From assembly GCF_019279795.1 (NCBI RefSeq), contig NC_056738.1, forward strand, positions 404,421,245 to 404,485,244: a stretch of 64,000 nt of DNA, given 5' to 3'. Positions 11,210 through 22,062 of the stretch are shown here, in pieces. The first letter of the stretch is position 1, and every line of letters begins with the position of its first letter. This DNA is from Protopterus annectens (lineage: Eukaryota; Chordata; Ceratodontiformes; Protopteridae). Under the pieces are notes generated by a model. That model was not told where the DNA came from. It saw nothing but the letters and a program-made list of their open reading frames with translations, and made no database searches. The translations under genes were made by a program, and so were the position numbers.

Positions 11210-11645
11210 TGTCTCAGCTATTAATTTTCTTAATTTATTCTTTAATATTCCATTATGCTTGTCAACTAGCCCTGCAGATTGTGGATGGTATGCACAATGA
11301 TTTTTTAAAGAAATACCAAAAATGCTTGCTTAACTGCTGTATGGTTTGGTTTACAAAGTGTGTACCATTGTCACTGTAGATCCTTTCTGGAATGCCGAAT
11401 CTAGGGATGATTTCTTTGACAAGAACTTTTGCCACCGTGACTGCATCTGGATTTTTGGTTGGAAAGGCTTCCACCCATCTGGAAAACATATCTATAATGA
11501 CAAGACAATACTTATTTTCACATTTGTTCATTTCTATGAAATCCATACAGATAATGTGAAACAGATATGGTGGTGTAGGGAAACTCCCTTGCTTGGGCTT
11601 CAATGGCCCTTGTGCATGATGTTTGTTACAAATTTGGCACATCAA
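11210..11645 (-). pseudogene. Retroviral pol: integrase zinc end and catalytic core
   Basis: The frame opens with a CXXC pair (CQIC), the second half of the HHCC zinc finger. Core blocks follow: MDFIEM with the first catalytic Asp, and SDNGTHF with the second. The third catalytic residue, normally Glu in a V-E-[RK]-x-N block, lies beyond a frame change. The codon at 11261-11263 (GAC on the coding strand) gives Asp there instead. With that substitution and the frame breaks the enzyme cannot be active. Confidence 0.9.
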
Positions 11646-11918
11646 ACAAAATTTTTTTTAGAGTAGTTTGTAAATCCGTACGTTGTGAACACCTGGTTCA
11701 CCAGCTGTACCAGCCCCCCCTGTTGAGACATGGCACTGCCCATGGCTCAACAAAGCTGCATATCTAAACAAATTAAATGGTAGTATCAGTTTTCCTTTTT
11801 TAGAGATGTACAGCCCCTTTTTGAGAATTGCTCCTCGTTTTACCCATCTTTGTTTTTCAGCTTGCATAGTGAGTGTCTGCATTGTCTTTAACATTTCTAA
11901 GTCTAAAATCTCAGAGGG

Positions 11919-12449
11919 TTATAGTTCCTCATTTAAAAGAAATACTTCAGAAGCTGCTTGTTTTGCAGCTGTATCAGCTCTCGCATTACCTTTTGAAATC
12001 CTATATTGTTGCTTGGTGTGAGCTGTGCATTTACAAATAGCTACTTTTTGAGGTAACTGAATAGATTCTAAAAGATCTAAAATAAACTGTGCATGATTGA
12101 TAGGTTTGCCAGTAGATGTTATCATTCCTTATCATTCCTCGTTTTTTCCACTGTTGCACAAAAACATGTACAGTAGAAAAAGCGTACTGGCTGTCAGTAA
12201 AAATTTTACACTTTTACCCTTTGCTAAGGTACATGCCCGTGTCAAGGCAATCAATTCTGCTGCCTGTGCAGATAAGTTGTGTGGTAAAGATTTTGCTTCT
12301 ATAATCTCAGTGTCAGAAACTACTGCATATCCTACTAGGTTTTGTCCTGCAGGACCCCTTTTGCACGAGCCATCCACGTAGTATGTCACCTCGGCATCAT
12401 CCAAGGGGACATCCCATGAGATCTTTTTTAGGTAGTGTCTTTTGCTCAA
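11919..12449 (-). pseudogene. Retroviral pol: RNase H domain, split
   Basis: YYVDGSC with the first catalytic Asp and AELIAL with the catalytic Glu lie in the frame at 12132-12449. GNARADTAAK with the last Asp lies in the frame at 11919-12125. RNase H removes the RNA strand during reverse transcription. The two frames overlap poorly and at least one indel separates them. Confidence 0.88.
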
Positions 12450-13177
12450 TTACCTGCAGGCAGCGGTGTGGTGTGCCATCTGCAGGGGTTGGGAGCAAGG
12501 TAGAAGGGTTCAAAGTCGTGCATCGTTCAATTGTCATGTGAGGTTGGCTCAACAATATAGTCATACAGGAAAGATGCTTAGCAGGGGAAAGATATGCTAC
12601 CTTTTCTTGCAGTAAAATAATCGCGACTGCTTGAGGCACTCTCAAAGTGAGAGAGTGGAATAAAACTACTGAGACCGAAGCCTGTACTGCCATTGCAGCT
12701 GCAACTACTGCTTGTACACAGTGAGATAAGGACCGTGCCACTGGGTCTAGCTGTGATGAATAGTAAGCAATGGGGCGTTGCGTGTCCCCATGCTGTTGTG
12801 TAAACACTGATGTCATATAACCTTGCTTACAATCTACAGTTTGGAAAAAACGTTTATGGTAGTTTGGTAATCCCAGAACTAATGAGGACTCTATTAACTG
12901 TTTCAGTTTGCAGAAAGCAGATTCTGCCTCTGTTGTCCATTGTAACAAATCCTGTGCTGCCATAGGCTTTTTTATATATTAGGTCAGTCAGAGGTGCAGA
13001 TTCCAAGGCATAGTTTGGAATCCAGCTCCGGCAAAAATTAGTTGTACCCAGGAAGGACATCATTTCCTTCTTGGTAGTGGGTTTTGGTGCTTGCAAAATT
13101 GCTACTTTTCTGTCCTCATTTAATGTTCTACCTTCCTTGGATATTACATATCCAGGTATTTGACTTGTTTTTTCCAA
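12397..13177 (-). pseudogene. Retroviral pol: RT thumb and connection
   Basis: Two overlapping frames carry [25 protein letters not shown] and [14 protein letters not shown]. These are standard blocks after the RT palm in gamma/epsilon-like pol. The junction near 12900 requires a frameshift. Confidence 0.85.
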
Positions 13178-13224
13178 AGCTGCAGTTTATTTTTGTTTAC
13201 CTTATGTCCTTCAGTGGCTAAAAA

Positions 13225-13749
13225 TCATAATAGCGCTATGGTATCTTTTCTACAATCTTGCTGGGTGGGGGCCGCCAGCAAGATGTCATCAACATAAAGT
13301 AAAATCTGACTGCCTCTTGGTGGGGTAAATCCCACCAAGTTGCTTGCCATTTCTTGTGAGAATATTGTTGGACTTTCACAATATCCCTGTGGTAGTCGCG
13401 TATATGTATACCTTTTTCCCCCGAAATGTGAATGCAAACAAATACTGGCTTTCTGGGTGTATCGTTATCGAAAAGAACGCATTGCTGATATCTACCACAG
13501 AAAAATACTTCTGTTGAGGTTTTAAATCATTCAGCAGGGTGTGTGGGTCTGGCACCGTAGGTGCCCTTGGTATTACTGCATCATTTACAGCTTGTAAATT
13601 TTGGACTATATGCCATTCTCCATTTGCTTTTGCGTGATAGTAACTGGTCCCGCTGTACGAACAAGTCCTACATCTGACTTTCCTGTTGACAAGAGAGTTT
13701 CTGGTATATTCTGTAAGGCATTTTCTTCCTCCTTTAATAGGAGTGCTAA
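13225..13749 (-). pseudogene. Retroviral pol: RT fingers and palm with YVDD
   Basis: The frame at 13225-13437 holds RLPQGYCESP and the YVDD active site (13285-13296 on the plus strand). Upstream, about 13440-13750 holds earlier RT blocks in other frames, with stops. The enzyme would copy viral RNA to DNA. It is broken here. Confidence 0.88.
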
Positions 13750-14247
13750 TCAGCTGTCCTTGCTAGACTGCAAGTGTACGGCTGGGTAGGTCTGAGTTAT
13801 CCAATTCAACTTCTGTATTTGTATTTCCTGCTCTGACAATTCTAATTCTGTCTGTTTTTCCCATCTCATGACTTTTTCTCCTAGGTCTGCCCATTTTATG
13901 TTTTTGTTCTTGGTTAAGCTAACCTGTGGTAATCGATTAGATTTATAAAGTGTAAAGAACTCCTGGGGCAATGAACAGCTGGCTACACTGTTTCTTTCTG
14001 TGTCCCAGTACAGATTACGTAATATCAATCTGTTTGCATGATTTTTAAACAATTCTTGCTCATATTCCTTATCAGGTCCTGGTGTGTTACAGTAATACAG
14101 GGTACAGTGCAACAAGTGTTGCTTATCAATGTCAAGGGAGGGGAACTTGCTGAATGCTACATTTATTATCTCTTTGGTCACAGTCCCTGGACCAGTCGTA
14201 ACCAAGTCCTGGCTGTACCAATAAAACATTTCACCCTCCGATTGCAC
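13750..14247 (-). pseudogene. Retroviral pol: region between protease and RT palm
   Basis: An open stretch of 165 codons lies in the expected place for the protease-RT linker and RT N-terminus. I do not recognise a specific domain. It is rich in charged residues and ends with a tryptophan-containing segment shortly before the first RT blocks. It probably belongs to the pol polyprotein by position. Confidence 0.6.
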
Positions 14248-14249
14248 TG

Positions 14250-14740
14250 CAGAGGTATTAATTTGTCACTGTGCTTCCATACCCTGCATGGTTGGGACTA
14301 CTGCTATACCAAATAGGTGCATAAGGTCTCTGCCCAAGAGGTTTACTGGGCATTTTGCAGAAACAACAATTTTGCTTTTCTGAGTCAATCCTGAAACTGG
14401 ATCAGTTATTGCAATATCACGGGAGAGGGGCTCCCGATACAGCTGTTCATTAGCTGCTTTTACCAGTATGTAATTGGGTGACTCTCTGTTTTCTGGCAGT
14501 TTGGAGGGATGTATCAGGGTTCATGATGCCCCTGAGTCACACACGAATTTGACTTCCCTTCCTTTTACCAAGTGTGTAACTTCTGGTTTTGTGTCTGCTA
14601 AATAGAGCTCCAGGCTTAATAAAGCTAGGTCTAATATTTCTTTTAATTCACTGTCAGTAACTTCTTGCACTTCCTCTATCTCTTGTCACATCCGCTACTC
14701 CCTCTATCACATTCTCATTTGTCCTTTCTCTGCTATCCCC
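14250..14740 (-). pseudogene. Retroviral protease, broken by a stop in the active-site loop
   Basis: The plus strand at 14527-14538 encodes DSGA on the minus strand, the catalytic Asp triad of retropepsins. One codon later, at 14521-14523, an in-frame TGA interrupts the loop. Further on the minus strand gives NLLGRDLM (about 14320-14345), the C-terminal dimer-side block of retroviral proteases. The length and position between nucleocapsid and RT are normal. Confidence 0.85.
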
Positions 14741-14742
14741 TT

Positions 14743-15084
14743 CTAGTGATTCCTGACTACCATATAGTCAGTCCTCACCCTCCTTGTCTTTCGTGGTTGC
14801 CCTCTTGTTTTCCTGCAATCCTTTGCCAAATGTCCCTTTTTACCGCATTTGAAACATTCACCCCTTTTCTTTCTCCCTTTAAAGTCCTCTGATTGTTGAT
14901 CAGATGGTTTGTTTTCCTGTGAATATTTCTTGCCCTTTTTCCCGGACTGTACTACATAAACTTCTGCTCCATCTTTTACAGAAAATACTTGAGCTTTCTT
15001 TTTCTTTTTGCTATTAAAATGCCTTTTGGCATGCCTAACATATTCAAGTAATGACTGTAACCTGCTTGTACGATGGTCTACCAT
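14743..15084 (-). pseudogene. Retroviral gag: end of capsid and nucleocapsid with one zinc knuckle
   Basis: A basic protein segment with one CX2CX4HX4C knuckle at residues 77-90 of the frame (14815-14856), which binds genomic RNA. A single knuckle is usual for gammaretrovirus-like Gag. The first residues continue the capsid, which reaches this frame through a frameshift near 15160 from the main gag frame. Confidence 0.88.
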
Positions 15085-15140
15085 GTGTTTTGTAATAAAA
15101 CTGCTTATGGGTGCAGTACTGCCTTTTAAGAATGCATTTT

Positions 15141-16193
15141 TTAACTGCTGTTCATATGGGAATCTTGTGTTTGATCTTCAGGAACCTGCATTCCACAGTG
15201 GTTATTAAAACATTCTAATAATCTGGCATAATACTGGTCAATAGTTTCACCTTCTTGTTGGATGCATTGATTAATGCAAGTCCAGTCTGCCCTAGGCTTC
15301 CATTTTTCAGAGATGCGGTCTGTAAGACCTTTTACTCTGTTGTCTAATTCTGCGCTGCTATGTGGGAGCGGTCTGTGTGCAGCGTCACGAGGATTCCAGT
15401 TGCCACTAATCATGTGCCAATTTGGTCCCACAATTTGTCTAACTACTTTTTCTACCTCTTTTCCATTTAAGTTACAACTCAGCCTCATTCCTTGTAAATC
15501 TTTTGAGAATTTTCTAAAATTAACTTTTGGATGGGGAATTCCCTCATTGGCTTTCCGGATATCTTCCGGAGTCCAAGGTCTGTACACTAAAATAGTTGGG
15601 TCCTGACCGTCTTGTCCTGCCTGAGGATTAGGTACTTTTATAAGCGGGCATATTTCTTTTTCACTTGTAGACCGTGAATTTTTAACCATTTGATATAACT
15701 CGATGCCTTCATTTGAGTTACCTGCCCGTGTTTGAGACCTGGTCCTGATGGGATCTCTAATAAACGGTTTTACTTTTATAATGTCTCTATTTTCAGTGAC
15801 AACAGGATATTGTGGGGGTGGACTAACCTGTTCACTTGCTTCATATTCTGATAAGGGAGGTGGAGGGGCCGATGCTATTACTAAGTTATTGTCCTCCTTA
15901 TCTAAAAACGTTTTTGAATTGTTGTTCTTTTGCTCCCTACGGTTTACTTCCTCAATCCACCTGTGTGCCTGAGGAATTCCTAATTTGCGTTGCTTTTTTA
16001 CCCGACATTTGGAATCGGTTTTGAGCTGTTTGACAAGTTTGATAAGCGAGGATTTTTCTAATTTTCCGTCAAATTCATACTTATTAACCCATTTTGAATA
16101 ATATTTAATATTGTCAGCATGCTGCATTTGCATGTATTTTGCGTCTTCGGTTAACGGCTGATTTTGGGGTCTTTTTGTGCAATTATTACCCAT
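15141..16193 (-). pseudogene. Retroviral gag: matrix and capsid
   Basis: The start is MGN, a myristoylation signal for membrane targeting of matrix, about 430 bases inside the 5' LTR. A proline-rich linker (PPPPLSEYEASEQ, then PPPQYP) separates matrix from the capsid, whose hallmark TIDQYYARLLECF lies near the end. PPPQYP is a late-domain-like motif. The frame ends early because of a frameshift, and the rest of capsid and nucleocapsid continue in another frame. Confidence 0.9.
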
Positions 16194-16599
16194 TTTGTTC
16201 TACCCTTTTGATCATTGCGTGACTTCTATTATTTTTAACGTGGTACCATGGATTTTGTTATAGTCTCTTCAGAATGACTGCCTACCTATTCTGTTTCTCC
16301 AGATCTATGACGAGACAGTAATCTTTTCCGTCCCTGACTTGTAAAATACAGTCCTGACAAAAACAATACAAATCTAATCCCTGATCTAAAACAGAAAAAA
16401 GTAGATTCACCTTACCTGAGCCTACATGATTGATCACCTGATTCATAGAGACCCGTCCTTCAGTCGCAGATCAGAAAGTGGCTGGCCTCTTTTGTACGAC
16501 AATTCAGTCAGAGGGCTTTTCAAATAAGAAGAACCGATTTGGTTTCTTCCCTGTACGGTTTCAACCACCTGGCCCGTCTGATCCGAGGTGAAGTGGGGG
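16194..16599 (-). other. Retroviral 5' leader
   Basis: Non-coding leader between PBS and gag start, the usual place for the packaging signal and major splice donor. I could not assign either by eye. Confidence 0.6.
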
Positions 16600-16617
16600 T
16601 TCCGGTCCGAAGGACCA
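16600..16617 (-). promoter_or_regulatory. Primer binding site, best fit tRNA-Tyr
   Basis: Three bases inside the 5' LTR, the plus strand reads TTCCGGTCCGAAGGACCA, which ends in CCA like a mature tRNA. From general knowledge, vertebrate tRNA-Tyr ends TTCCGGCTCGAAGGACCA, which gives 16 of 18 matches. A different tRNA of this species could match better. Confidence 0.65.
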
Positions 16618-16676
16618 ATCTGTCAAAGGAAAAAAACTTCAAAGACCAATTCATGTAAGGTTCAAGTATGGCACCC

Positions 16677-16682
16677 TTTATT
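16677..16682 (-). terminator. Polyadenylation signal AATAAA in the 5' LTR
   Basis: The plus strand reads TTTATT. The position relative to the TATA box is the same as in the other LTR. Confidence 0.65.
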
Positions 16683-16721
16683 ACTTGCAGCAAGGAGACA
16701 AATTACTAGTAAGCAGTATGC

Positions 16722-16728
16722 TTTTATA
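16722..16728 (-). promoter_or_regulatory. TATA box of the 5' LTR
   Basis: The minus strand reads TATAAAA about 40 bases before the polyadenylation signal, so R would be very short. It is conserved in the other LTR. Confidence 0.6.
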
Positions 16729-17390
16729 GAGTTCTATGAAATGTTACTTTTCTATGGTTGACGTAGTTAGACGCAGCTTTCTGTATTATTCCACAGAAAA
16801 TGTTACTTAGATTTCCTGCTGACATGTTCAGATTTAAAACGCACTATGTGTTACATAGAAAATGTTACTTGGATTTCCTGCTGACATGACTGGATTTATG
16901 AAAAACATTTGAGAAAAACAACCTGGCCTTGGGGCTTATTTTTAGCCCACTACAAACTTTCTATTCTTCACTTGTGCAGTTCTAATATATATGTTACATT
17001 TCAAGGTAGATTTCTAGCTTAGGTACAAGTAATGCTGAGTACGGTTTATACTTTCAAGCAGCCTTTGTTTTCATTATCAATAGCTTCTGCAGCTGTGTAC
17101 TTTCTCTCGGCATAAGCAGAAAATCAATAACTCTTTGTTCAAGTCTCATGACATTATTAGAAATGAAACATCTATTATTATTTTCATGATACTAGCAGAA
17201 ATCAAATGCTTTCCTGTTGATTTCCAAAGCATAAGCAGATCATAGCTGCACATATTTTTATGACATAACAGGATTGGAATGTCTCTAGTAGCTCGTGCAG
17301 ATTCATGCAGTGTGAACAGAATAAATGTTAACCCCTTTTAAACCTCGAATGCCCTAAGCATGCATATTACTAATACATATTTTTCTAACA

Positions 17391-18505
17391 GTTGACTAGT
17401 AGATTCAGCAGTGCCTTAGACTTGAACCAGCGCCAAATGTTGGGAGATGGAGATGAATAGGAAGATGACCAGCAACACTGAAATTGGTGAATAACTAGGA
17501 GACTATAAAGCATCAATCACATTTGTGAAATATAGCTTTAGAAGAAAAAGTAGCTGAGAAAGATTGGACTTTTCTTGACTTTGTTAAAGTTTTGGGTGGA
17601 TTGTAAAGCATATACCCCACTTTGTCATTTATTTACAAGGACACTAAATGGAAAAAGGGTACCTGTAAAGAAATTTTTGTTGTTGTTAGCATTAGTATAA
17701 AATATTTCATGATATCAACTGCATGTTACATAGATAAATTCATTTTAAGTGTGTACTCAGAAGTATTTTAAATGTGGGGAAAATCTTCAGTGGCTGTTGT
17801 ATGTGCTGAAGCTAATAAAGTAAACAAGTACTTTTTTAGCTGTAATAAGTGAAGGCTTTAAAGTATAACAAGAAAAAAAAGGCTGGACTAAAGCAAGTCT
17901 AAGTTAATTTGTTATGATCTTGGGCTGGTGGTGGTGTAAAAGTGCATTGATTATACTGTATGTAGAATTAAAATAATTTCTGTTGTAAGGGTTTATGTCT
18001 AAAACAATGCAGTTGGCTTAAGATATCAGCAGGTAGGCTTGAAAAATAAGACAAAATGATAGATGAAACATAGCATTTTTCATGGCTTTCATCTGCAAAG
18101 ATGTTAGCTTGTTTTTCCTTAAGCAAATGTTCTCCTTGAAGTCAAGAATTCTTCAGCTGAAGGCATTTGTACATTCTTTAGCTGAACTGAAGGCATGTGT
18201 AAATTCTGTGCTGAGTGAAGCTGACAAAGATTCCATCATATAGAGGAGTTATCTGCAAGTGCAAGCAATTAATCTTGTGAAATCTGAGCATTCTTTGAGG
18301 CAAAATGAAACATTTAAAGGAAAACAGGATATTAAAGCAGATTCCCCAACCTGCTGACTCTTCCAGTCCCTGTTTGTTGATAAAGCTTAAAAAAATCACC
18401 TTTGCAGCTTTAAAAAATAACCCACTCAACTGTTTTCCCTGTTCTGCTTCCTAGCTTTCTATACTGGTTTTGTTTCACTTTGCAAACCAACTTGAAAAAC
18501 CTGTA
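17391..18505. other. No feature recognised
   Basis: AT-rich, without motifs. The sequence just right of the retrovirus does not visibly continue the L1 ORF1 remnant seen to its left. Confidence 0.4.
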
Positions 18506-18509
18506 GCTG

Positions 18510-18840
18510 GCTCTGAAATTATGATGTCACATCTGCCATCTGCTCTTACTCTAGCTATCGGGATGTTTCCTCTCCCAAAGTGATGTAATCCCCACCTGAT
18601 TTGCATGCTGTATAGAAGAGCCAGTGTTCATCCCACATTGTGATGTCAGACCTGCCTTACCCAGCCCACTCAACCTAATAAAACCCATGTGGTGTGTGGA
18701 ACTCCTTTTCATTGTACGTGTATCCTGTCGACTGCATTTGTTTGAGGGACTACTGAAAAGTTTGGATTGCCTGCATCTTCGTCTGCATTTTTTGCTTCAT
18801 CGGTGTAAGGTAAGTCTTCCTAGTGAATTAAAAATGTAAT
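18510..18840 (+). promoter_or_regulatory. Possible promoter or solo LTR
   Basis: A compact block with LTR-like signs. Two copies of GATGTCA.A.CTGCC lie at 18521 and 18641, an octamer ATTTGCAT near 18600, TGTATAGAAGAG just after, and AATAAA near 18678. About 130 bases on is a splice-donor-like AAGGTAAGT. The order octamer, TATA-like, AATAAA fits a retroviral LTR or a host promoter with a first exon. No TG...CA ends or target duplication could be fixed, so the call is tentative. Confidence 0.3.
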
Positions 18841-20825
18841 TCTATACACAACCCCTGTTTGAATGCACTCCTAGCCCTATTTTGTGCTGCCTGATATAGT
18901 TTATGCTTCTGTTTGAGGGTGCTACATGGTTCACTAGTGTATGCTGCTGCCGACTATCTAGACTAGCCTACTACTGTTGTATTTGCTTCCTGCTACTATT
19001 ATTATATGTATTATGTATATTATTATTGTATTATGGTTATACATTTTATTTGATACTGCTGGTTCTCAGTTAATTATCTAGTCGTTGTGTTCCCGTGTGT
19101 GAATGCTGCCTTCTGTTTTAGTCAGGTCCCATGCTGCATGCTGAATTCGGCTTGGAGAGTATTATCTGTGTTTATCTTCATTACTGATACTCAGAATAAG
19201 CAGTCACTTCTTTTTTTTTATGCAAGTGTTGGTTTATAGTGATAGCTCATATATTTATCACTACTGCTGCTCGTTTGTTTTTTCTAAATTTATCATGTTA
19301 TTAATGCTCATTTCGGCGTCTTTTTTTTGTGTGCCATACTCGTTTATATATATATATATTTTTTTTTCTGCTGCCCGTTAGTGTTTCATGCAGCCGTTTT
19401 AAAGGTTAGAGCGAGTTGGACTGCAATTGTGACATTCTCTCGTCGGCAAGTATCATGTTTACATGCCCTTGTTTTGCTGTGTATGCTGTGAGCTGTGTTT
19501 GTGTGTGCCGATATCCTCTACATTTTTGAAAAGCCCCCTCACCCCGAAGAAAGTTTCTCTTTCATGGTATATTCTGAACCAAGTTAGGTACTGCTGTAGA
19601 TATTTTAGCTCTGTGAGCTGTTCTTGGTATTGTAACACATAGCACTTCTATTTAAAAAATCCGATGAAGTGTAATGTTGGTGTGGGTCTGAAAGTGTTCT
19701 AATTGAAACCTCTGAGGTCCGGAAGGGGTTCTGCTGAGTCAGCGTAGCAGGAGCATTCATTATGAATGGAGAATACTATATAATTTCATCAGTGGCACCC
19801 ATTTATTTCCACTTATATGTATTATTAGCATTGATATTTTGCAATAACACTGGTCTTGTACGAATCGACCGTTCACTCAGCTCTGCTAAATTGTCTTACT
19901 GTAACACATCAGTAGCTTTAGTGGTGTTAATTATACCGTGCCAGATTTTTCAGTTATGGACATTGAAATTGCTTTATCAGTATAGGCAGTATGATTAGAT
20001 ACTAACTTGATTTCAGGGTTTTATGGTTTAATGTTGCTCCTTGTTTAGCTTTATAATGTGTTTAATGCATCTCCTCTAAACATTCCTGTGTCTATTTTTA
20101 GTACCACTATTATGCAAGGATATGATAGGGGTTCACACCTGTGGTTAGTTGGGCAAGCAGCAGCTCAATTCAGTCATGTTTTTGGACCAGTATAGCATTG
20201 TATTAGTGCATTAAAAACATTGAAACACCTCCTCCATATGTTTTATTCAGAGCTGAGGGGGATCAAAATGTATAAAAGGCACTGTAGACTTTAATAGCCA
20301 GAGTGATTACTACGGTTCTGAACTATGTTTCTGTGACTGCATATATGTGTATGAATTTTCTAGGGTAAGGAGTGCTTTCAGGTAATACATTTTTTTTTTA
20401 TATTTAAACTACTAGCATTGAGAAGCAGCACCTTTAGGTATTTCTGACTGATTTTTATTATGTTGCCGGGCTTAACTTGGCATATCCTAAAAAAGGCACT
20501 ATGGTGACAAAGTTTTTGCCAATATTCAGAAGCCAAGTGGAGGTAAGTGCAAACCATCTCTTGAAAAGCATAGTGGCTTGTTGGTTATGTCTTCCCAAGC
20601 TGACAGAGATTGGATCCCCTTGTTGTGACACCAGAAACTAAGCCATTTGTTGAAGTAGGTCATTTTTGCTGGTCCTGTGGTATAATCATTGCTGAAAGTA
20701 GGATGCGACTCAAGGCTAGATTCATACCCACCTGGGACACATATATTCAGAGAGCTCCATGTTCTCTTCATATAGTCCAGTGAGGTATCATGGACTATGA
20801 CCGTCATACTGGTACTTGTGTTTTA
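18841..20825. other. No feature recognised
   Basis: T-rich sequence with short simple runs. I see no ORF with recognisable motifs and no element ends. Confidence 0.4.
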
Positions 20826-20829
20826 AAGC

Positions 20830-21116
20830 CACAAGTGCGTTTGTGTGTGTGTGTGAATGCAAACAAGGGGCAAGTGTGTGTGTGTGAATGCAAACAAGGG
20901 GCAAGTGTGTGTGTGTGAATGCAATCAAGGGGCAAGTGTGTGTGTGAATGCAAGCAAGGGGCAAGTGTATGTGTGAATGCAAGCAAGGGGCAAGTGTGTG
21001 TGTGAATGCAAGCAAGGGGCAAGTGTGTGTGTGTGTGTGAATGCAAGCAAGTGTGTGTGTGTGTGTGTGTGTGAGAATGCAAGCAAGGGAACTGTGTGTG
21101 TGAATGCAAGCAAGGG

Positions 21117-21163
<47 letters not shown>

Positions 21164-21165
21164 CT
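20830..21165 (+). repeat. Minisatellite with GGGGCAAGTGTGTG core
   Basis: About ten units of 28-40 bp built as GAATGCAAGCAAGGGGCAAG followed by a variable (TG)n, ending in a pure (GT)n run. Unit length varies mainly in the (TG)n part. The antisense open frames with Thr-His repeats are artefacts of this repeat. Confidence 0.92.
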
Positions 21166-21169
21166 TACT

Positions 21170-21892
21170 AAGCTGGGCATTAATCCCTATGTCACTCAAT
21201 GGGTTGCCAACTGGCTTACAGACAGAACCCACGCTGTAAAAGTAGCCCACTCCAAATCCAGCTTCTGACAAGTCAAGAGTACCTCAGGGGTCAGTCCTGG
21301 GACAGCTCTTGTTTAGCATCTACTTCTCTGAAGTACAGGCCAACACTAAGGGATTCTGGCTAACAAAGTTCACAGATGACTGCAAACTGGGAGCCATTAT
21401 TGAATCCCCAAATGTTGTGGATACTCTAGAAAAGGGCCTTACAGAAACAGATGCTTGGTGCCAGAGCCCTGGGCTCAAGCTCATTGCCAAGAAATGTATA
21501 GTTATCCCATTTGGGAAAAAAACATGTACCCGTTCAGGGACATGCTACACTTAAAGAAATCCCAATCCCTCAGAGCTACACGCTCCAGGGATCTAAACCT
21601 TGTCATCACAATAAACAAATGCTGGAGGGATAGGTTCCTGACCCAGAGACTGCCCAGACTCTGGAATAGACTACCCATACATGTCAAGCAGACTGCCTCT
21701 TTGGCCCTCTTCAAACGGAACATTGACGATTGGATGGGAGAAAGAAATTAACCCCGGGGATCACGTCACTCACCCTGCTAGACAGGTGTCCAGGGTAGAA
21801 AATAGTGTGGGAAGTAATAGCCAGGGAATTGTTATGGCTAGGCTTGTATAAGCCCTAGGGCCGATAGCGTAGTACCAACCTATGAACCTATA
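21170..21892 (+). mobile_element. CR1/L2-like LINE fragment with 3' tail
   Basis: The plus strand gives RT blocks of a Jockey-superfamily LINE. VANWLTDRTHAV is followed by a block like VPQGSVLGP..FSIY, and then FTDDCKLGAI in the frame at 21309-21554, where FxDD is the RT active site. After an internal deletion the C-terminal LWNRLPIHVKQTASLALFKRN follows, in frames to 21751. The tail ends with TAGCGTAGTACCAACCTATG and a few more bases, ending at 21891, the segment shared with SINE-B at 1.2 kb. A second copy of this family lies at 59.5-60.2 kb. Confidence 0.75.
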
Positions 21893-21952
21893 GTTAACAG
21901 ACTGCTATCAGAAGGAAGAAATTTGGGTCATTTTAGCTGTTGCCAAACAAAC

Positions 21953-22062
21953 TTTGTGTCTGTGTGATAAGGGGCAAGTGTGTGCGCATCTGTGTGATAA
22001 GGGGCAAGTGTGTGCACGTTTGTGTGATAAAGGACAAGTGTGTGCACGTTTGTGTGATAAAG
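21953..22062 (+). repeat. Minisatellite of about 32-bp units
   Basis: Four units of TGTGTGATAAGGGGCAAGTG followed by TGTGCNCGTT. It shares GGGGCAAGTGTGTG with the minisatellite at 20.8-21.2 kb. The two arrays lie on either side of the CR1-like LINE fragment. Confidence 0.88.

Larger units (their letters stand above)
8366..17390 (-). mobile_element. Endogenous retrovirus, full-length but defective (gamma/epsilon-like)
   Basis: About 9.0 kb, bounded by two LTRs of 799 and 770 bp. Read on the minus strand the order is 5' LTR, PBS, gag, protease, RT, RNase H, integrase, env, polypurine tract, 3' LTR. One CCHC knuckle in gag, a YVDD RT, a GPY/F-type integrase tail and a CWIC-containing Env place it near gamma/epsilon-type (class I) retroviruses. 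Every gene has frameshifts or stops. The LTRs are very similar apart from one indel of about 26 bp, so the insertion is not ancient. No convincing 4-6 bp target duplication is visible at the present ends. Confidence 0.95.
16621..17390 (-). repeat. 5' LTR of the endogenous retrovirus
   Basis: Nearly identical to the 3' LTR but lacking its segment of about 26 bp next to the promoter. TG...CA ends fit on the minus strand. It keeps the two U3 direct repeats (from 16793 and 16855). Confidence 0.92.

Noticed and set aside
20788-21271. Thr/His/Leu-repeat proteins on the minus strand
   Set aside because: They are antisense readings of the GT-rich minisatellite.
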